Assembly: GCF_002899825.2 (NCBI RefSeq)
Contig: NZ_PPED02000001.1
Location: forward strand, 124,001-188,000
DNA from: Chryseobacterium phosphatilyticum
GTDB taxonomy: Bacteria > Bacteroidota > Bacteroidia > Flavobacteriales > Weeksellaceae
DNA length: 64,000 nt
Direction: 5' to 3'
The position numbers and the translations under genes were made by a program. The notes under the pieces were generated by a model, which made no database searches, was not told the DNA's origin, and saw only the letters and a list, made by a program, of their open reading frames with translations. Positions 32,900-43,383 of the stretch are shown here, piece after piece. Each line of letters opens with the position of its first letter. Position 1 is the first letter of the stretch.

Positions 32900-32930
32900 C
32901 AAATATAGAAAAGATTTATCTATCAAACAA
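32900..32930 (-). promoter_or_regulatory. promoter of the peroxiredoxin operon
   Basis: Minus-strand TTG (32928-32930), 20 bases, TATATTTG (32900-32907): full match to TTG-N17-23-TAnnTTTG. Confidence 0.65.
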
Positions 32931-32980
32931 ATGAATTTTGATAAATAAAATCTATAATTGTTTTTGATTGAGAGTTAAAT

Positions 32981-33007
32981 AAAAAGCCCTGAATTCAGGG
33001 CTTTTTT
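32981..33007 (-). terminator. intrinsic terminator of the M16 protease gene
   Basis: AAAAAGCCCTGA/TCAGGGCTTTTT, perfect palindrome. Confidence 0.85.
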
Positions 33008-33014
33008 GTTTATT

Positions 33015-35954
33015 TTAATAACCAAATACTTCGGTCAGGTTGAGCTTTTTAAGCTCGCCTAATTTTTGCATATCGGCTTCATTTACTTTATCTTGTGACG
33101 CGACAAGGCAGTAGGTGTAATTCTTGTTTTTCATTTCTTTATCATGAAAAGCATTGATGTCCGTAAAAGACAGTTTGGGAGCCTGTTCATAGACATTTTT
33201 TCTCATATCAAAATCGTTTCCAAGTCTTTGAGATTTTAAATAAGAAAAGATAATACCGTCCTGTGTAATTCTTTCAGAAGCAATTGATTTTTTCAATCCG
33301 CTCTTGGCGGTTTCAAACAGCTGCTCAGATTTCGGAAGAGTCGTTAACAGTTCATTCATTGCAGTGGTAGACTCATTGAATTTATCTGCCTGAGTTCCTA
33401 CATATGCCATGACCATATCTTTGTCTGCCTTCTTGTTGGGAAGGGCAAAATAAGAATAAGTAGAGTAGGCCAGTGCTTTGGATTCTCTGATGGTCTGGAA
33501 CACAATGGATCCCATGCCACCTCCAAAATAATTATTGAATAAACTGACTGTAGGGGTAGTAGAAGCATTATACTGATCAGAGTTTCTTACCCAGAATACT
33601 TCTGCCTGCACCATATCATAGTGTGCAAACAGGACTTTGTTTTTATCGGTTGGGATTTGTGTGAAAGTCTTTGTTTTAGGAAGGTCTTTCAGGGATGCAG
33701 GAAGTGTGTGAACAGGTTTCAATGATGCCACAGTTTCACCTCCTGATTTTGGACCGTAGTATAACACTTTATGTTTAAAATTGAATAAGTCGTGAAGAAC
33801 ATTGACGAGGTCTTCAGCTTTTAATGCATCCAGTTCGGCATCACTCAATACATTGTTGAATGGATTTTGCGCACCATACTGAGCATAGCTTCTAAGGCCA
33901 GCCATAATGGTTCCCTTGTTTTGTTTTGCGTTGGCTCTGGCTTTCTTCAATCGAACTTTATAGGCGTCCAATGCTGTCTGATCTGCCTGGCAGTTTTTGA
34001 TGAGATCTTCAAATAAGGAGATTGTTTTATCAAAATTTTCATTTAAACCTTCGAGGGTTACATAGGTTTCCTCATTCCCGGCACTTACATTAAAGCTTGA
34101 AGCCAGTTTGTAAAATTCTTTACTGATCGCCTCTGAAGATTTACTTTTTGTCCCTAAATATTGAAGATATTCTGCTGCCAGCGGAAGAATTTTGTTGTTC
34201 CATTTTCCGGAATCAAAATGATAGTACATTCTGAACAGGGCATTGTCAGTATTTTTTACCGAAAGAACTTCTACTTCGCCTAATTTGTTTTTGGCAATAT
34301 CTTTATTGTAATTGAGCCATACCGGAGAAATAGCATTTTCCGGCATCTCATCAATCTTTTTAAGGAAAGGAGATTGATCCTCTCTGTTTACTGAAACCGG
34401 GGTAATGGTAGGTTTGTCTACTTTTACGATACTCTTGTCTTCTCCCTTCTTTTTGTAAACAGCAACATAATTGTTGTTTTGAAGATATTTAGTGGCGAAA
34501 TCCATGATGTCTTTTTTAGTAAGCTTCGAGATTTCATCAACGTATTCCAGGGTCACTTTATGATCAATGTCTGAAGTAAATTCATCCATTAAAATACTTG
34601 CCCTGGAAGAATATTTTTCATCCTTCTGAATAATACTCTTCTTTTCATTATTTACGATAGATTGGATAAGATCATCAGAAAATTCCCCTTTTCTTAATTT
34701 GTCAATTTCCTGAAGGAGAAGACTTTTTACTTCATCCAGAGATTGTCCTTCTGTAGGTTTCCCCTGTAAAAGTAGAACGGAGTAATCTTTCAAGGCGTAT
34801 GAGCCTGCATAAGCCCCTAAGAGTTTTTGTTTTTTTACCAGATCAAGGTCGATCAATCCTGCTTGTCCGTTGGTAAGCATATTTCCTACAAGATTCAATA
34901 ATCTGGCATCTTTGGTAGAAGCTCCCGGAAATCTGAAGCCAAGCATCACATTTTCAGGATTCGGCCCTACAACTTCTTTTATAACAGGTGTTGTAATTGG
35001 TTTTTCCTGTCCAACTTTATATTCCGGAATCGCTTTAGGTTTCATATAAGAGAAAGCCTTGTCAATTTTTGCAATGACTTCATCAGGATTGAAATCTCCG
35101 GACATGATAATCCCCATGTTGTTGGGAACGTAATAATTGTTATAATATTCTCTGATGGCGTGCAGAGAAGGATTTTTCAAATGTTCAATAGTTCCGATGG
35201 TTGTCTGTTTCCCATAATTGTTGTTAGGGAAAAGATTGGCAAACATGGTATCGAAAACTTTGTCTCCGTCATCATCCAACGATCTGTTTTTTTCTTCATA
35301 TACCGCTTCAAGCTCAGTGTGAAAAAGTCTAAGCACGGGTTCTCTGAATCTTTCTGCCTGTACAGCCAGAAATTTATCAATCACGTTGGCAGGAACATCT
35401 TCTGTGTACACTGTTTGCTCAAAAGAGGTGAAGGCATTGGTGCCGTCAGCTCCCATTCCGGCCATCATTTTGTCATATTCGTTAGCGATCGCATATTTAG
35501 CTGCCTCTCCGGAAACTCTGTCAATTTCCTTGTAAATCTCTTTTCTTTTGGCTTCATCCCTGGTCTGGTTGTACTTCTCATAAAGAGCGTCAATCTGGTC
35601 CAGAAGAGGTTTCTCTTTTGCCCAGTCTTTAGAACCAAACTGATTGGTTCCTTTGAAAAGCATATGTTCCAGATAATGGGCAAGCCCGGTATGATCTGCG
35701 GGATCCGTTTTGCTTCCTGCTTTTGTGGCAATATACGTTTGTATCCTTGGATCTTTGTTAGTGGGGCTCAGAATAACGGTAAGTCCGTTTTTCAACGTGT
35801 AATACCTTGCAGAAGTAGGGTCACTGGTTACGTATTTGTATTTGTAGCCATTCGAAGTAGCTTCTTTCCATTGGAAATCTTGTCCATAAGCATATCCTGC
35901 GAAACTTGCAGCGGCAATGCTGGTGGCAATTGTTAGTTTTTTTAACAGATTCAT
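33015..35954 (-). CDS. M16 (pitrilysin/insulinase) family zinc protease
   Basis: 979 residues, signal peptide to about residue 24 (YAYGQ). First M16 domain has the inverted zinc motif HYLEH (His93, Glu96, His97) and the downstream glutamate region ELEAVYEEKN. The second half (about 530-979) is the usual inactive M16 domain without the motif; together they form one clamshell. Periplasmic or outer-membrane-associated peptide degradation. Confidence 0.9.
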   Translation of the reverse strand: MNLLKKLTIATSIAAASFAGYAYGQDFQWKEATSNGYKYKYVTSDPTSARYYTLKNGLTVILSPTNKDPRIQTYIATKAGSKTDPADHTGLAHYLEHMLFKGTNQFGSKDWAKEKPLLDQIDALYEKYNQTRDEAKRKEIYKEIDRVSGEAAKYAIANEYDKMMAGMGADGTNAFTSFEQTVYTEDVPANVIDKFLAVQAERFREPVLRLFHTELEAVYEEKNRSLDDDGDKVFDTMFANLFPNNNYGKQTTIGTIEHLKNPSLHAIREYYNNYYVPNNMGIIMSGDFNPDEVIAKIDKAFSYMKPKAIPEYKVGQEKPITTPVIKEVVGPNPENVMLGFRFPGASTKDARLLNLVGNMLTNGQAGLIDLDLVKKQKLLGAYAGSYALKDYSVLLLQGKPTEGQSLDEVKSLLLQEIDKLRKGEFSDDLIQSIVNNEKKSIIQKDEKYSSRASILMDEFTSDIDHKVTLEYVDEISKLTKKDIMDFATKYLQNNNYVAVYKKKGEDKSIVKVDKPTITPVSVNREDQSPFLKKIDEMPENAISPVWLNYNKDIAKNKLGEVEVLSVKNTDNALFRMYYHFDSGKWNNKILPLAAEYLQYLGTKSKSSEAISKEFYKLASSFNVSAGNEETYVTLEGLNENFDKTISLFEDLIKNCQADQTALDAYKVRLKKARANAKQNKGTIMAGLRSYAQYGAQNPFNNVLSDAELDALKAEDLVNVLHDLFNFKHKVLYYGPKSGGETVASLKPVHTLPASLKDLPKTKTFTQIPTDKNKVLFAHYDMVQAEVFWVRNSDQYNASTTPTVSLFNNYFGGGMGSIVFQTIRESKALAYSTYSYFALPNKKADKDMVMAYVGTQADKFNESTTAMNELLTTLPKSEQLFETAKSGLKKSIASERITQDGIIFSYLKSQRLGNDFDMRKNVYEQAPKLSFTDINAFHDKEMKNKNYTYCLVASQDKVNEADMQKLGELKKLNLTEVFGY

Positions 35955-35978
35955 TGCTGTTGTGTTTTATTTAGATTA

Positions 35979-37172
35979 TTAGTTGAATTGTTCCAGTAGA
36001 TTTTTGATGCGTTTCATCGCTTCTCTCAATTCTTCCTCAGAAGCTGCATATGAGAATCTGATGCATTCAGGGCTCCCAAATGAGAATCCTCCTACACAAC
36101 CTACATGAGCATTCTCAAGAAGGAACATGGCAAAGTCATCAGAGTTTTTAATTTCAGTTCCATTTAATGTCTTTCCGATATAATGGGAAACATCAGGGAA
36201 GAAATAAAAAGCAGCTTTGGGAAGTAAAACTTTGAATCCAGGGATTTCCTGAATTAATTCATACACAAGATCTCTTCTTTCCTTAAAGGCATCAATCATG
36301 TATTTATATTCAGACGGATCAGTTTTTAAGGCAGTAATAGATGCTCTCTGAGCCACAGTGTTGGCACCGCTGGTCATTTGTCCCTGTACCTTTTCACAAG
36401 CCTTTGCCAGCCATTCAGGACATGCGGAATATCCGATTCTCCATCCTGTCATTGCGAAAGCTTTTGACATTCCGTTGATAACCGCAGTTTGTTCATATAC
36501 TTCAGGAAATTGTGCAATGGAAGTGGTCTTTGTTTCGTAGTTGATAAATTCGTAGATCTCATCTGAAATAATAGTCACCTGAGGGTATTTGGCAATAACT
36601 TTCGCCAGAGATTTCAATTCATCATGGGTATAATATCCTCCTGAAGGGTTACAGGGTGAGCTGAAAAGAACAGCCTTTGTTTTGTCTGTAATTGCTTCTT
36701 CCATTTGCTCTGCAGTGACCTTGAAATCGGTCACATAAGAAGTAGGAAGCATAACGGAAACACCACCCATCATTTTTACCATCTCATCATAACTTACCCA
36801 GTATGGAGCCGGAAGTAACACTTCATCCCCATCATTGATAAGTGCTGCCAATACATTTAAAATGGCTTGTTTCGCACCATTTGAAACACAGATTTGAGTG
36901 GGTTTGTACTCCAGATTATTATCTCTCTTTAGTTTGTAAGCAATAGCCTCACGCAATTCAAGGAATCCCGGAACAGGAGAGTAATGGCTATAGTTTTGAT
37001 TAATGGCATCAAAAGCCGCTTGTTTGATATTATCCGGAACATCAAAATCCGGCTCGCCAAGAGTCAAGCTGATCACATCAATTCCGTTCGCTTTCATTTC
37101 TCTGGCTTTATTTGACATTACAAAAGTCTGTGAGTATCCTAATCTTTTTACTCTATCTGATAATTTATCCAT
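35979..37172 (-). CDS. class I aspartate/aromatic-type aminotransferase
   Basis: 397 residues from ATG 37172; the 37193 TTG-side extension is not family-like. TLGEPDFDVPDNIK, SNGAKQAILN, SSPCNPSGGYY, ISDEIYEFI, NGMSKAFAMTGWRIGY with the PLP lysine, and a C-terminal IRFSYAAS arginine. Substrate probably aspartate. Confidence 0.85.
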   Translation of the reverse strand: MDKLSDRVKRLGYSQTFVMSNKAREMKANGIDVISLTLGEPDFDVPDNIKQAAFDAINQNYSHYSPVPGFLELREAIAYKLKRDNNLEYKPTQICVSNGAKQAILNVLAALINDGDEVLLPAPYWVSYDEMVKMMGGVSVMLPTSYVTDFKVTAEQMEEAITDKTKAVLFSSPCNPSGGYYTHDELKSLAKVIAKYPQVTIISDEIYEFINYETKTTSIAQFPEVYEQTAVINGMSKAFAMTGWRIGYSACPEWLAKACEKVQGQMTSGANTVAQRASITALKTDPSEYKYMIDAFKERRDLVYELIQEIPGFKVLLPKAAFYFFPDVSHYIGKTLNGTEIKNSDDFAMFLLENAHVGCVGGFSFGSPECIRFSYAASEEELREAMKRIKNLLEQFN

Positions 37173-37456
37173 GTATTTTTTGAATTTTAACAAATATATA
37201 ATAAAAAGGCCTTGCGGGGGTAATAAAAATGGGGTAGAGTTTAAAGATTTTTGTCAGGTTTTGAATCAATTGTTGAGTTTGTAAATGATAATTGTGATGA
37301 CTGTATACTGCGAAATTTCTATATGAAATTTAATGTATTGGGCTGCTTCTTTTGGTACATAGAAGGTGTGTAATAAAAACTTTTACAGATCAATGAAAAA
37401 CAAAATGCATTTACATGTAGCTCTTTTGTATCTTTAAACCATCTAAGACCTGCTTT

Positions 37457-38794
37457 ATGAAATATTCCTTTTTTTTAATACTGATTTCGTGTACTGTTTT
37501 TTCTCAGGGACATTCAAAAGATATTGAGATACAGAAATATGTCTCACAGGTAAATGAGGACTCATTAAAATCATATATCAACAAGCTGGTAGGCTTTCAG
37601 ACCAGGCATACTTTGAGTACAATAGATGATCCTAAACAAGGAATAGGCGCGGCAAGAAACTGGGTTGTTGAAAAGTTTAAAGATTATGCAAAACATTCAG
37701 AAGGTAGGATGGAAGTATATCTTCAGCAGGAGGATCTTCAACCGGATGGAAAGCGTATCGATCGGGTTGTCAGTTTAGGAAATGCAATTGCCTTTCTGAA
37801 AGGAAAAGATCCGGATGATAAAAGAATCTTCCTGATCGGCGGACATCTTGACTCAAGAGTGACGGATGTGATGAACCGAACTTCCGCAGCGCCCGGAGCG
37901 AATGATGATGGTAGTGGGGTAAGTGCTGTTATAGAAGCGGCAAGAATACTGAGCAGGTCTTCATTTCCTGCCTCCATTATCTTTGTGGCATTTTCCGGTG
38001 AAGAGCAGTCGTTATTAGGTTCTAAAATGTTGTCTGAAAAAATTAGAAAAGAAAACGGACAGCTGGAAGCAGTTCTCAATAATGATATGATCGGTAATCC
38101 TAAAGCAGGAGAAACAGGTGAATTGAATACCCGTATCCTTCGGGTATTTAGCGAGGGTTTGCCTTATAAAGATCTTGATCAAAAAGCGATGACGATCAGG
38201 AATCTGGGTTTTGAAAATGATGGTGAATCCAGGCAGCTGGCAAGATACATTAAAGAGATTGCAGAACAATACGTTAAAGGGCTGGAGATAAAGCTTATTT
38301 ACAGAAATGACAGGTTTTTGCGCGGTGGTGACCACTCCAGCTTTGTGAATAATGGTTTTCCTTCTGTAAGGCTCACGGAGTATTATGAAAACTACAACCA
38401 TCAGCATCAGGACATCAGAATGGAAAATAATAAACAGTTTGGTGACTTGCCGGAATTTATAGATTTTAAATACCTGAAAAGAAATGTTGCTGTTAATATT
38501 GCTGTTCTGGCAAATCTTGCAAAATCCACTTCAAAACCTGAACGGGTAGAAATGGATGTAAAGGAATTAACCAATTCAACAACACTTCATTGGGAAAAAC
38601 CAAAATCAGGTACTCCGGTTGGGTATTACGTGTTGGCAAGAGAAACAGACAGCCCGGTATGGCAGGAAAAAATATTTACAAAAGAACTTTCTATTAAGAT
38701 TCCTTTATCGAAAGACAATTATATTTTTGCGGTACAGACAATCAATCAGTACGGTAATTTGAGTGTGCCTGTAATACCGGGTATTGCAAAATAA
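37457..38794 (+). CDS. secreted M28 family metallopeptidase with C-terminal FnIII-like domain
   Basis: 445 residues with a signal peptide (VFSQG). Zinc site intact: GGHLDSR, GANDDGSG, FSGEEQSLLGS, LNNDMIGN, NHQHQD. After about residue 355 a fibronectin III-like segment follows (TLHWEKPKSGTPVGYYVLAR). It belongs to a different M28 branch from the three tandem copies and is not their duplicate. Confidence 0.85.
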   Translation: MKYSFFLILISCTVFSQGHSKDIEIQKYVSQVNEDSLKSYINKLVGFQTRHTLSTIDDPKQGIGAARNWVVEKFKDYAKHSEGRMEVYLQQEDLQPDGKRIDRVVSLGNAIAFLKGKDPDDKRIFLIGGHLDSRVTDVMNRTSAAPGANDDGSGVSAVIEAARILSRSSFPASIIFVAFSGEEQSLLGSKMLSEKIRKENGQLEAVLNNDMIGNPKAGETGELNTRILRVFSEGLPYKDLDQKAMTIRNLGFENDGESRQLARYIKEIAEQYVKGLEIKLIYRNDRFLRGGDHSSFVNNGFPSVRLTEYYENYNHQHQDIRMENNKQFGDLPEFIDFKYLKRNVAVNIAVLANLAKSTSKPERVEMDVKELTNSTTLHWEKPKSGTPVGYYVLARETDSPVWQEKIFTKELSIKIPLSKDNYIFAVQTINQYGNLSVPVIPGIAK

Positions 38795-38828
38795 TGCTTA
38801 TGTGATGGCCTGATTCGGAAAAGTAGAT

Positions 38829-38859
38829 TTGAATACAAAAGAAATAAAACTTATTTTTG
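38829..38859 (+). promoter_or_regulatory. promoter of rsmG
   Basis: TTG (38829-38831), 20 bases, TATTTTTG (38852-38859), 18 bases before the chosen ATG. Confidence 0.65.
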
Positions 38860-38877
38860 CGGATTATAATAATTCAC

Positions 38878-39513
38878 ATGTCTACATCGTTACTATTAAA
38901 ATATTTTCCGGATCTTACAGAAAAGCAGGTAGAACAGTTTTCAAAATTGGAAGAGCTGTACAATGAATGGAATGAAAAAATCAATGTGATTTCCAGAAAA
39001 GATATGGAATCGCTGTATGAAAAGCATATTCTACACTCTTTGGGAATTGCAAAGGTGATGGCATTTGCTCCGGGCACCAAAGTTTTGGATATCGGAACCG
39101 GTGGTGGCTTTCCCGGGATTCCTCTGGCTATTTTATTTCCTGAAACGGAGTTTACTTTAATTGATTCTATCGGAAAAAAGATTAGTGTGGTCAACGCGGT
39201 TGCCGAAGGAGTAGGACTTACCAATGTAACGGCAATTCACGGTAGAGCAGAAAAGCTAAAGGAAAAATTTCATTTTATTGTCAGCAGAGCAGTCACTCAG
39301 ATGCCGGAATTTTTAAGATGGTTGAAAGGAAAGTTTGAAAAGGAGCAATTTAATCCAAAGCATAATGGAATTTTATATTTAAAAGGTGGAGATCTTGCTG
39401 AAGAGCTTGCCGGACTGAAATGTGAAATTTTCAATCTTAAAAATTATTTTGAAGGTGAGTTTTTTGACACTAAAAAAGTTGTTTATCTGTCAAAAGGTAA
39501 CTTTAATTCCTAA
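38878..39513 (+). CDS. rsmG: 16S rRNA (guanine-527 N7)-methyltransferase
   Basis: 211 residues from ATG 38878; a start at 38857 would lie within the promoter. SAM-binding VLDIGTGGGFPGIPLA; ISRKDMESLYEKHILHSL and VSRAVTQMPEF are family blocks. Methylates G527 in the 530 loop. Confidence 0.92.
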   Translation: MSTSLLLKYFPDLTEKQVEQFSKLEELYNEWNEKINVISRKDMESLYEKHILHSLGIAKVMAFAPGTKVLDIGTGGGFPGIPLAILFPETEFTLIDSIGKKISVVNAVAEGVGLTNVTAIHGRAEKLKEKFHFIVSRAVTQMPEFLRWLKGKFEKEQFNPKHNGILYLKGGDLAEELAGLKCEIFNLKNYFEGEFFDTKKVVYLSKGNFNS

Positions 39514-39575
39514 ATTTGTATCATTAAGGAATAATTTTTGCTAAATATTTGTTAATAATCAGAAAATTACAGATT

Positions 39576-39980
39576 ATGAAAAAGCTTTTAAATATTGGGT
39601 TTTCCCTGTTTGTGTTTGGCGGATTTTTAGTCTCGTGTAAAGCTGATGATTATGGTACGGTTCAGTCTATTGATAAAATCAAAATAGACAGTGTAAAGCT
39701 TGTTAATGACACGATGAATGTTTCAGGGATACAGCGTATAAAAACGTATTCTACCTATCAATCCCAATGCCAGGGGTTTTATGGTTATGACTACGTGTAT
39801 GATACTGAATTCAACAGAACCGTTACCGCCTATAAATTTATTACCAATGAGCCGTGCACACAAGCAAACTATGCAAGTGTCAACCAGATTAATTTTAATC
39901 CGCAAAAAAGAGGAATTTATACGTTAAGATTCTGGAATGGAGGCAACAACTGGATTACTAAAACAATTGTAGTGGAATAA
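39576..39980 (+). CDS. hypothetical lipoprotein
   Basis: 134 residues from ATG 39576. Lipobox FLVSC, then a compact beta-rich domain with three further cysteines. Its stop and the next start share TAATG, so the two are co-translated. No family recognised. Confidence 0.65.
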   Translation: MKKLLNIGFSLFVFGGFLVSCKADDYGTVQSIDKIKIDSVKLVNDTMNVSGIQRIKTYSTYQSQCQGFYGYDYVYDTEFNRTVTAYKFITNEPCTQANYASVNQINFNPQKRGIYTLRFWNGGNNWITKTIVVE

Positions 39981-40516
39981 TGAAGTTTGCTTTTCTTCTT
40001 TGTGTACTGGTTACCAATGCCCTCTTTGGGCAGAAAATAATCTGGAAGGAAGATCAAAAGCTTACGTGGGATAATTTTAAAAGTCCAATCAACAGGAAAA
40101 ATAATGCAGATATAGCAGCCTATACCAATTGCGGTTGGGAATATTCAATTGTGAAATCTTCCAATCCCAAATCTCCGGTTACTTTTGAAATACAAGCCAT
40201 ATTTACTGAGAATAAATCCTGGAAGGATGTAAAAAAGATCAGTGATTATATTCTTTTGCATGAGCAAAAACATTTTGATATTGCCGAGCTTTTTGCAAGA
40301 AAGTTTAGAAAAGCGGTTGCCGAAAAGATCAAAACTTCAGGAGACTACGACAAATTATTTAAAACAATTTATAACGGAATAAGCAACGATTATAAAAATT
40401 TTCAAATGTCCTATGACCGGGATACCCGCCATGGGATGGATAAAGAAAAGCAGGCAGAGTATAATGCTGTTATTTCTGAAGAATTAGAAAACCTTAAAAG
40501 CTATAAAGCCCCTTGA
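39980..40516 (+). CDS. DUF922-like secreted putative zinc protease
   Basis: 178 residues with a signal peptide (NALFGQ). Begins with IIWKEDQKLTWDNFK and carries HEQKHFDIAELFARKF, an HExxH zinc motif, in keeping with DUF922. Overlaps the next gene by four bases (TTGA). Confidence 0.75.
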   Translation: MKFAFLLCVLVTNALFGQKIIWKEDQKLTWDNFKSPINRKNNADIAAYTNCGWEYSIVKSSNPKSPVTFEIQAIFTENKSWKDVKKISDYILLHEQKHFDIAELFARKFRKAVAEKIKTSGDYDKLFKTIYNGISNDYKNFQMSYDRDTRHGMDKEKQAEYNAVISEELENLKSYKAP

Positions 40517-43203
40517 AATTTCTCAATAAGATCATTCATGAACTACTGACGCAAAACCCTGACCTTTCTGCGTTTAATATCGTCCTGCCTGGGAAACGTC
40601 CTATTGTGTTTATCAGACAGATTCTTGAAGAAAACAATTACTCCGGATTTCTCCCTAATTTTTTTACAGTAGAGGAACTGATTAATTCCATTGCAGATCA
40701 ACAACCTGTCCAGGGAATTCCATTATGGCTTTTTTCCTTTGATGTTTACAGAAGCCTGAATCTTATTCCAAAAGATGACTTTTCAGACTTTTTAAAGTGG
40801 TTTCCAATCCTACAGAAGGACTGGGATGATATTCTGAAGTTTTCAGAAAGTGACATTGCTGTTTTGCAGTATATGTTTGATGAGGAAAGAATCAAAGAAT
40901 GGGCTCAGAATTTAGGTGATGAAGACGGCGATGTTCCACGAAAGAAGTTCCTTAATTTCTGGCAAAATATGAATGTTTTCTTACCTGTACTGAAAGAAAA
41001 GTTGCGGGAGCGAAATCTGGCAACTTCAGGAATGATTCATGAGACCGCTAAAGAGAAGATTCACGAATTTGCTAAAAATACTTCTGAACACTTTGTTTTC
41101 TGTGGCTTTAATGCCTTTACGCCTGTTGAAGAAAAACTGGTAAGGAGCTTGTTGAAATGGAATAAAGGACAATGTTTTTTTCAGGCAGATAAGTATTATT
41201 TTGATGATGAAAGACAGGAGGCCGGAAAATTTCTGAGAAATCATAAAACATGGAAAGAATTTGATGATAACAGAGCTTTTCATTGGATTGAGGATGATTT
41301 TAATCAACCCAAGAAAATTAAAGTATACGAAGTTTCCGGAAATGTCACCCAGACCAAAGTTTTACCGGAGATTTTTAAGGAAATTAATAATAAGACCTAT
41401 TCCAATACGGCTGTCGTATTACTGGATGAAAACCTGCTTCCTGCCAGTCTTGATGTAATGCATGGGGTGGATAATTTAAATATTACAATGGGATTCCCAT
41501 TAAAAAATTTATCTTTTTCAAATGCAGTTAAGCGGCTGTTTTATTTGCAAAAACAACTGGAAAAGAATAAATTATCTTATTATTACAGAGATGTTTTTCC
41601 TATTCTGGAGGAGCTGCCCAAATCTGCTGAAGACGAATTGATCATCAGTAATTTTAGAACAAAAGTAGAGGAGAGAAATATTGTCTATATTTCTAAAAAG
41701 CTTTTGAATGAATTGCTGGGGGACTTATCCTATTTCAATCTTCTTCAGAAAGCAGAGAATACCGGTGTTTATCTGGACGTACTTATTGCTTTTTGCCAGG
41801 AGGTAAAGTGGCTTGAGATAGATGATATACAGTATGAAAATATTTCTCATTTTGAGAATGCATTCAGAATCATCAAAAATCAACTTACACCGTACAATAT
41901 TGAGATCAGGATGGATACCTTGGAAATTCTGATCAATCAGCACATTAATTCCGAAAGTATAGATTTCCAGGGGGAACCTTTACGGGGGTTGCAGATCATG
42001 GGACTGCTGGAGACCCGTTTGCTGAATTTTGAAAATGTGATCCTGCTTTCAGTGAATGAAGGTAAGCTCCCATTGGGAAATTCACAGAATACCTATATTC
42101 CTTTTGATATCAGGAGGTTTTTTGATCTCCATACTTTCCTTGAGAATGACGGTATATATGCCTATCACTTTTACAGACTGATTCAGGATGCCAAAAATGT
42201 TCACTTACTGTATAATGCTTTAAGTTCCGGGGTTAATACCGGAGAGAAAAGCCGGTTTATTACACAGATCGAAATGGAGAGTTCTCATGAGATTGAACAT
42301 CTGATTATTGAAAATTCTTCCGAACCGATTGTAAGCAAGCCTATAGAAATTTCTAAAACCCAAATTGTACAGGAACGTTTACTGAAATGGAAAGAAAAAG
42401 TATCTGCTTCCCATCTTACAAGTTATCTTTATAACCCCATTGATTTTTATCTTTCTAAAATTTTAAATACTTCTGAGACGGACGAAATCGAAGAAGAGCT
42501 TTCGGTGAAAAACTATGGAAACCTTGTTCATTATACCCTTCAAGAAGTGTATGAGATAATTAAGGGTAAGGTTTTAAAAGAAAGTGATTTAAAAGATTTG
42601 ATTAAAGCAATAGATCAATATATAGATATTGCTATAGAAAAGCTTAAACATCAGCCTGAATTTTATGAGAAGGGAATGAATTATATCCATAAGGCTATTG
42701 CTAAAAAAGTGATTGAAAATGTCCTCACCCATGATCTGGAATTGGTACAACAAGGAAATAAATTAGAGATCATTGATATAGAAAGAAAGTTTGAAAATAT
42801 AGATTTTTACCTTGGTGAAAATGATAAGATTTCTTTTTTGGGATTCATTGACAGAATAGATAAACTCAACGGAACATTAAGAATTATTGACTACAAAACA
42901 GCTAAAATTAAAAACCTTAATGTGAAAATTGACGAAGATAATGTTGAAGAGTATTTTCATAATAGTGACAGGAAACAAGCTCTTCAGCTTTGTATTTATC
43001 ATTATGTGGTACAGCATCTTCCGGAATTCTGGGGCTTTCCTATTGAAACAGGTATCTGGAGCTTTGCTGATGCCAGAAAAGGTATGGTTTCCCTGCAATT
43101 TGATAAAGGGGATATCAATGATGCCATGAAATCTGTTAAAAGTCTTGTTCTGGAGATTCTGAATCCGGATATTAATTTCGTGGAGAATGTAAAATCGTAC
43201 TAA
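40513..43203 (+). CDS. AddB-like PD-(D/E)XK nuclease with degenerate helicase domain
   Basis: 896 residues from a TTG at 40513 overlapping the preceding TGA stop; no in-frame ATG exists until far downstream, so the TTG start is well supported. N-terminal IVLPGKRPIVF is where a Walker A would be but lacks the GKT signature, as in AddB-type inactive helicases. The C-terminal nuclease has GFIDRIDKLNGTLRIIDYKTAK, the PD-(D/E)XK core. Expected partner of an AddA/RecB-type helicase in double-strand break processing; that gene is not in the window. Confidence 0.82.
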   Translation: MKFLNKIIHELLTQNPDLSAFNIVLPGKRPIVFIRQILEENNYSGFLPNFFTVEELINSIADQQPVQGIPLWLFSFDVYRSLNLIPKDDFSDFLKWFPILQKDWDDILKFSESDIAVLQYMFDEERIKEWAQNLGDEDGDVPRKKFLNFWQNMNVFLPVLKEKLRERNLATSGMIHETAKEKIHEFAKNTSEHFVFCGFNAFTPVEEKLVRSLLKWNKGQCFFQADKYYFDDERQEAGKFLRNHKTWKEFDDNRAFHWIEDDFNQPKKIKVYEVSGNVTQTKVLPEIFKEINNKTYSNTAVVLLDENLLPASLDVMHGVDNLNITMGFPLKNLSFSNAVKRLFYLQKQLEKNKLSYYYRDVFPILEELPKSAEDELIISNFRTKVEERNIVYISKKLLNELLGDLSYFNLLQKAENTGVYLDVLIAFCQEVKWLEIDDIQYENISHFENAFRIIKNQLTPYNIEIRMDTLEILINQHINSESIDFQGEPLRGLQIMGLLETRLLNFENVILLSVNEGKLPLGNSQNTYIPFDIRRFFDLHTFLENDGIYAYHFYRLIQDAKNVHLLYNALSSGVNTGEKSRFITQIEMESSHEIEHLIIENSSEPIVSKPIEISKTQIVQERLLKWKEKVSASHLTSYLYNPIDFYLSKILNTSETDEIEEELSVKNYGNLVHYTLQEVYEIIKGKVLKESDLKDLIKAIDQYIDIAIEKLKHQPEFYEKGMNYIHKAIAKKVIENVLTHDLELVQQGNKLEIIDIERKFENIDFYLGENDKISFLGFIDRIDKLNGTLRIIDYKTAKIKNLNVKIDEDNVEEYFHNSDRKQALQLCIYHYVVQHLPEFWGFPIETGIWSFADARKGMVSLQFDKGDINDAMKSVKSLVLEILNPDINFVENVKSY

Positions 43204-43383
43204 GATTATGTTCTACCCGATAATATCAAGTTCTTTCTGTATATTTGATCTATTGAAAACTTTTTGATTAATAGTTTATAGTAAACCTTTTATCATCATG
43301 AAAATTAAATATGTTTTCTATTGATTATCATGACATAGTCGTATATTTACTGTAAATTTTTTACTTTATAACTGGCTTACCTC

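Noticed and set aside
35160..35936. 258-codon ORF on the plus strand inside the M16 protease gene
   Set aside because: Antisense shadow of a well-conserved gene; composition is Cys/Phe/Ser-rich with no domain or promoter.
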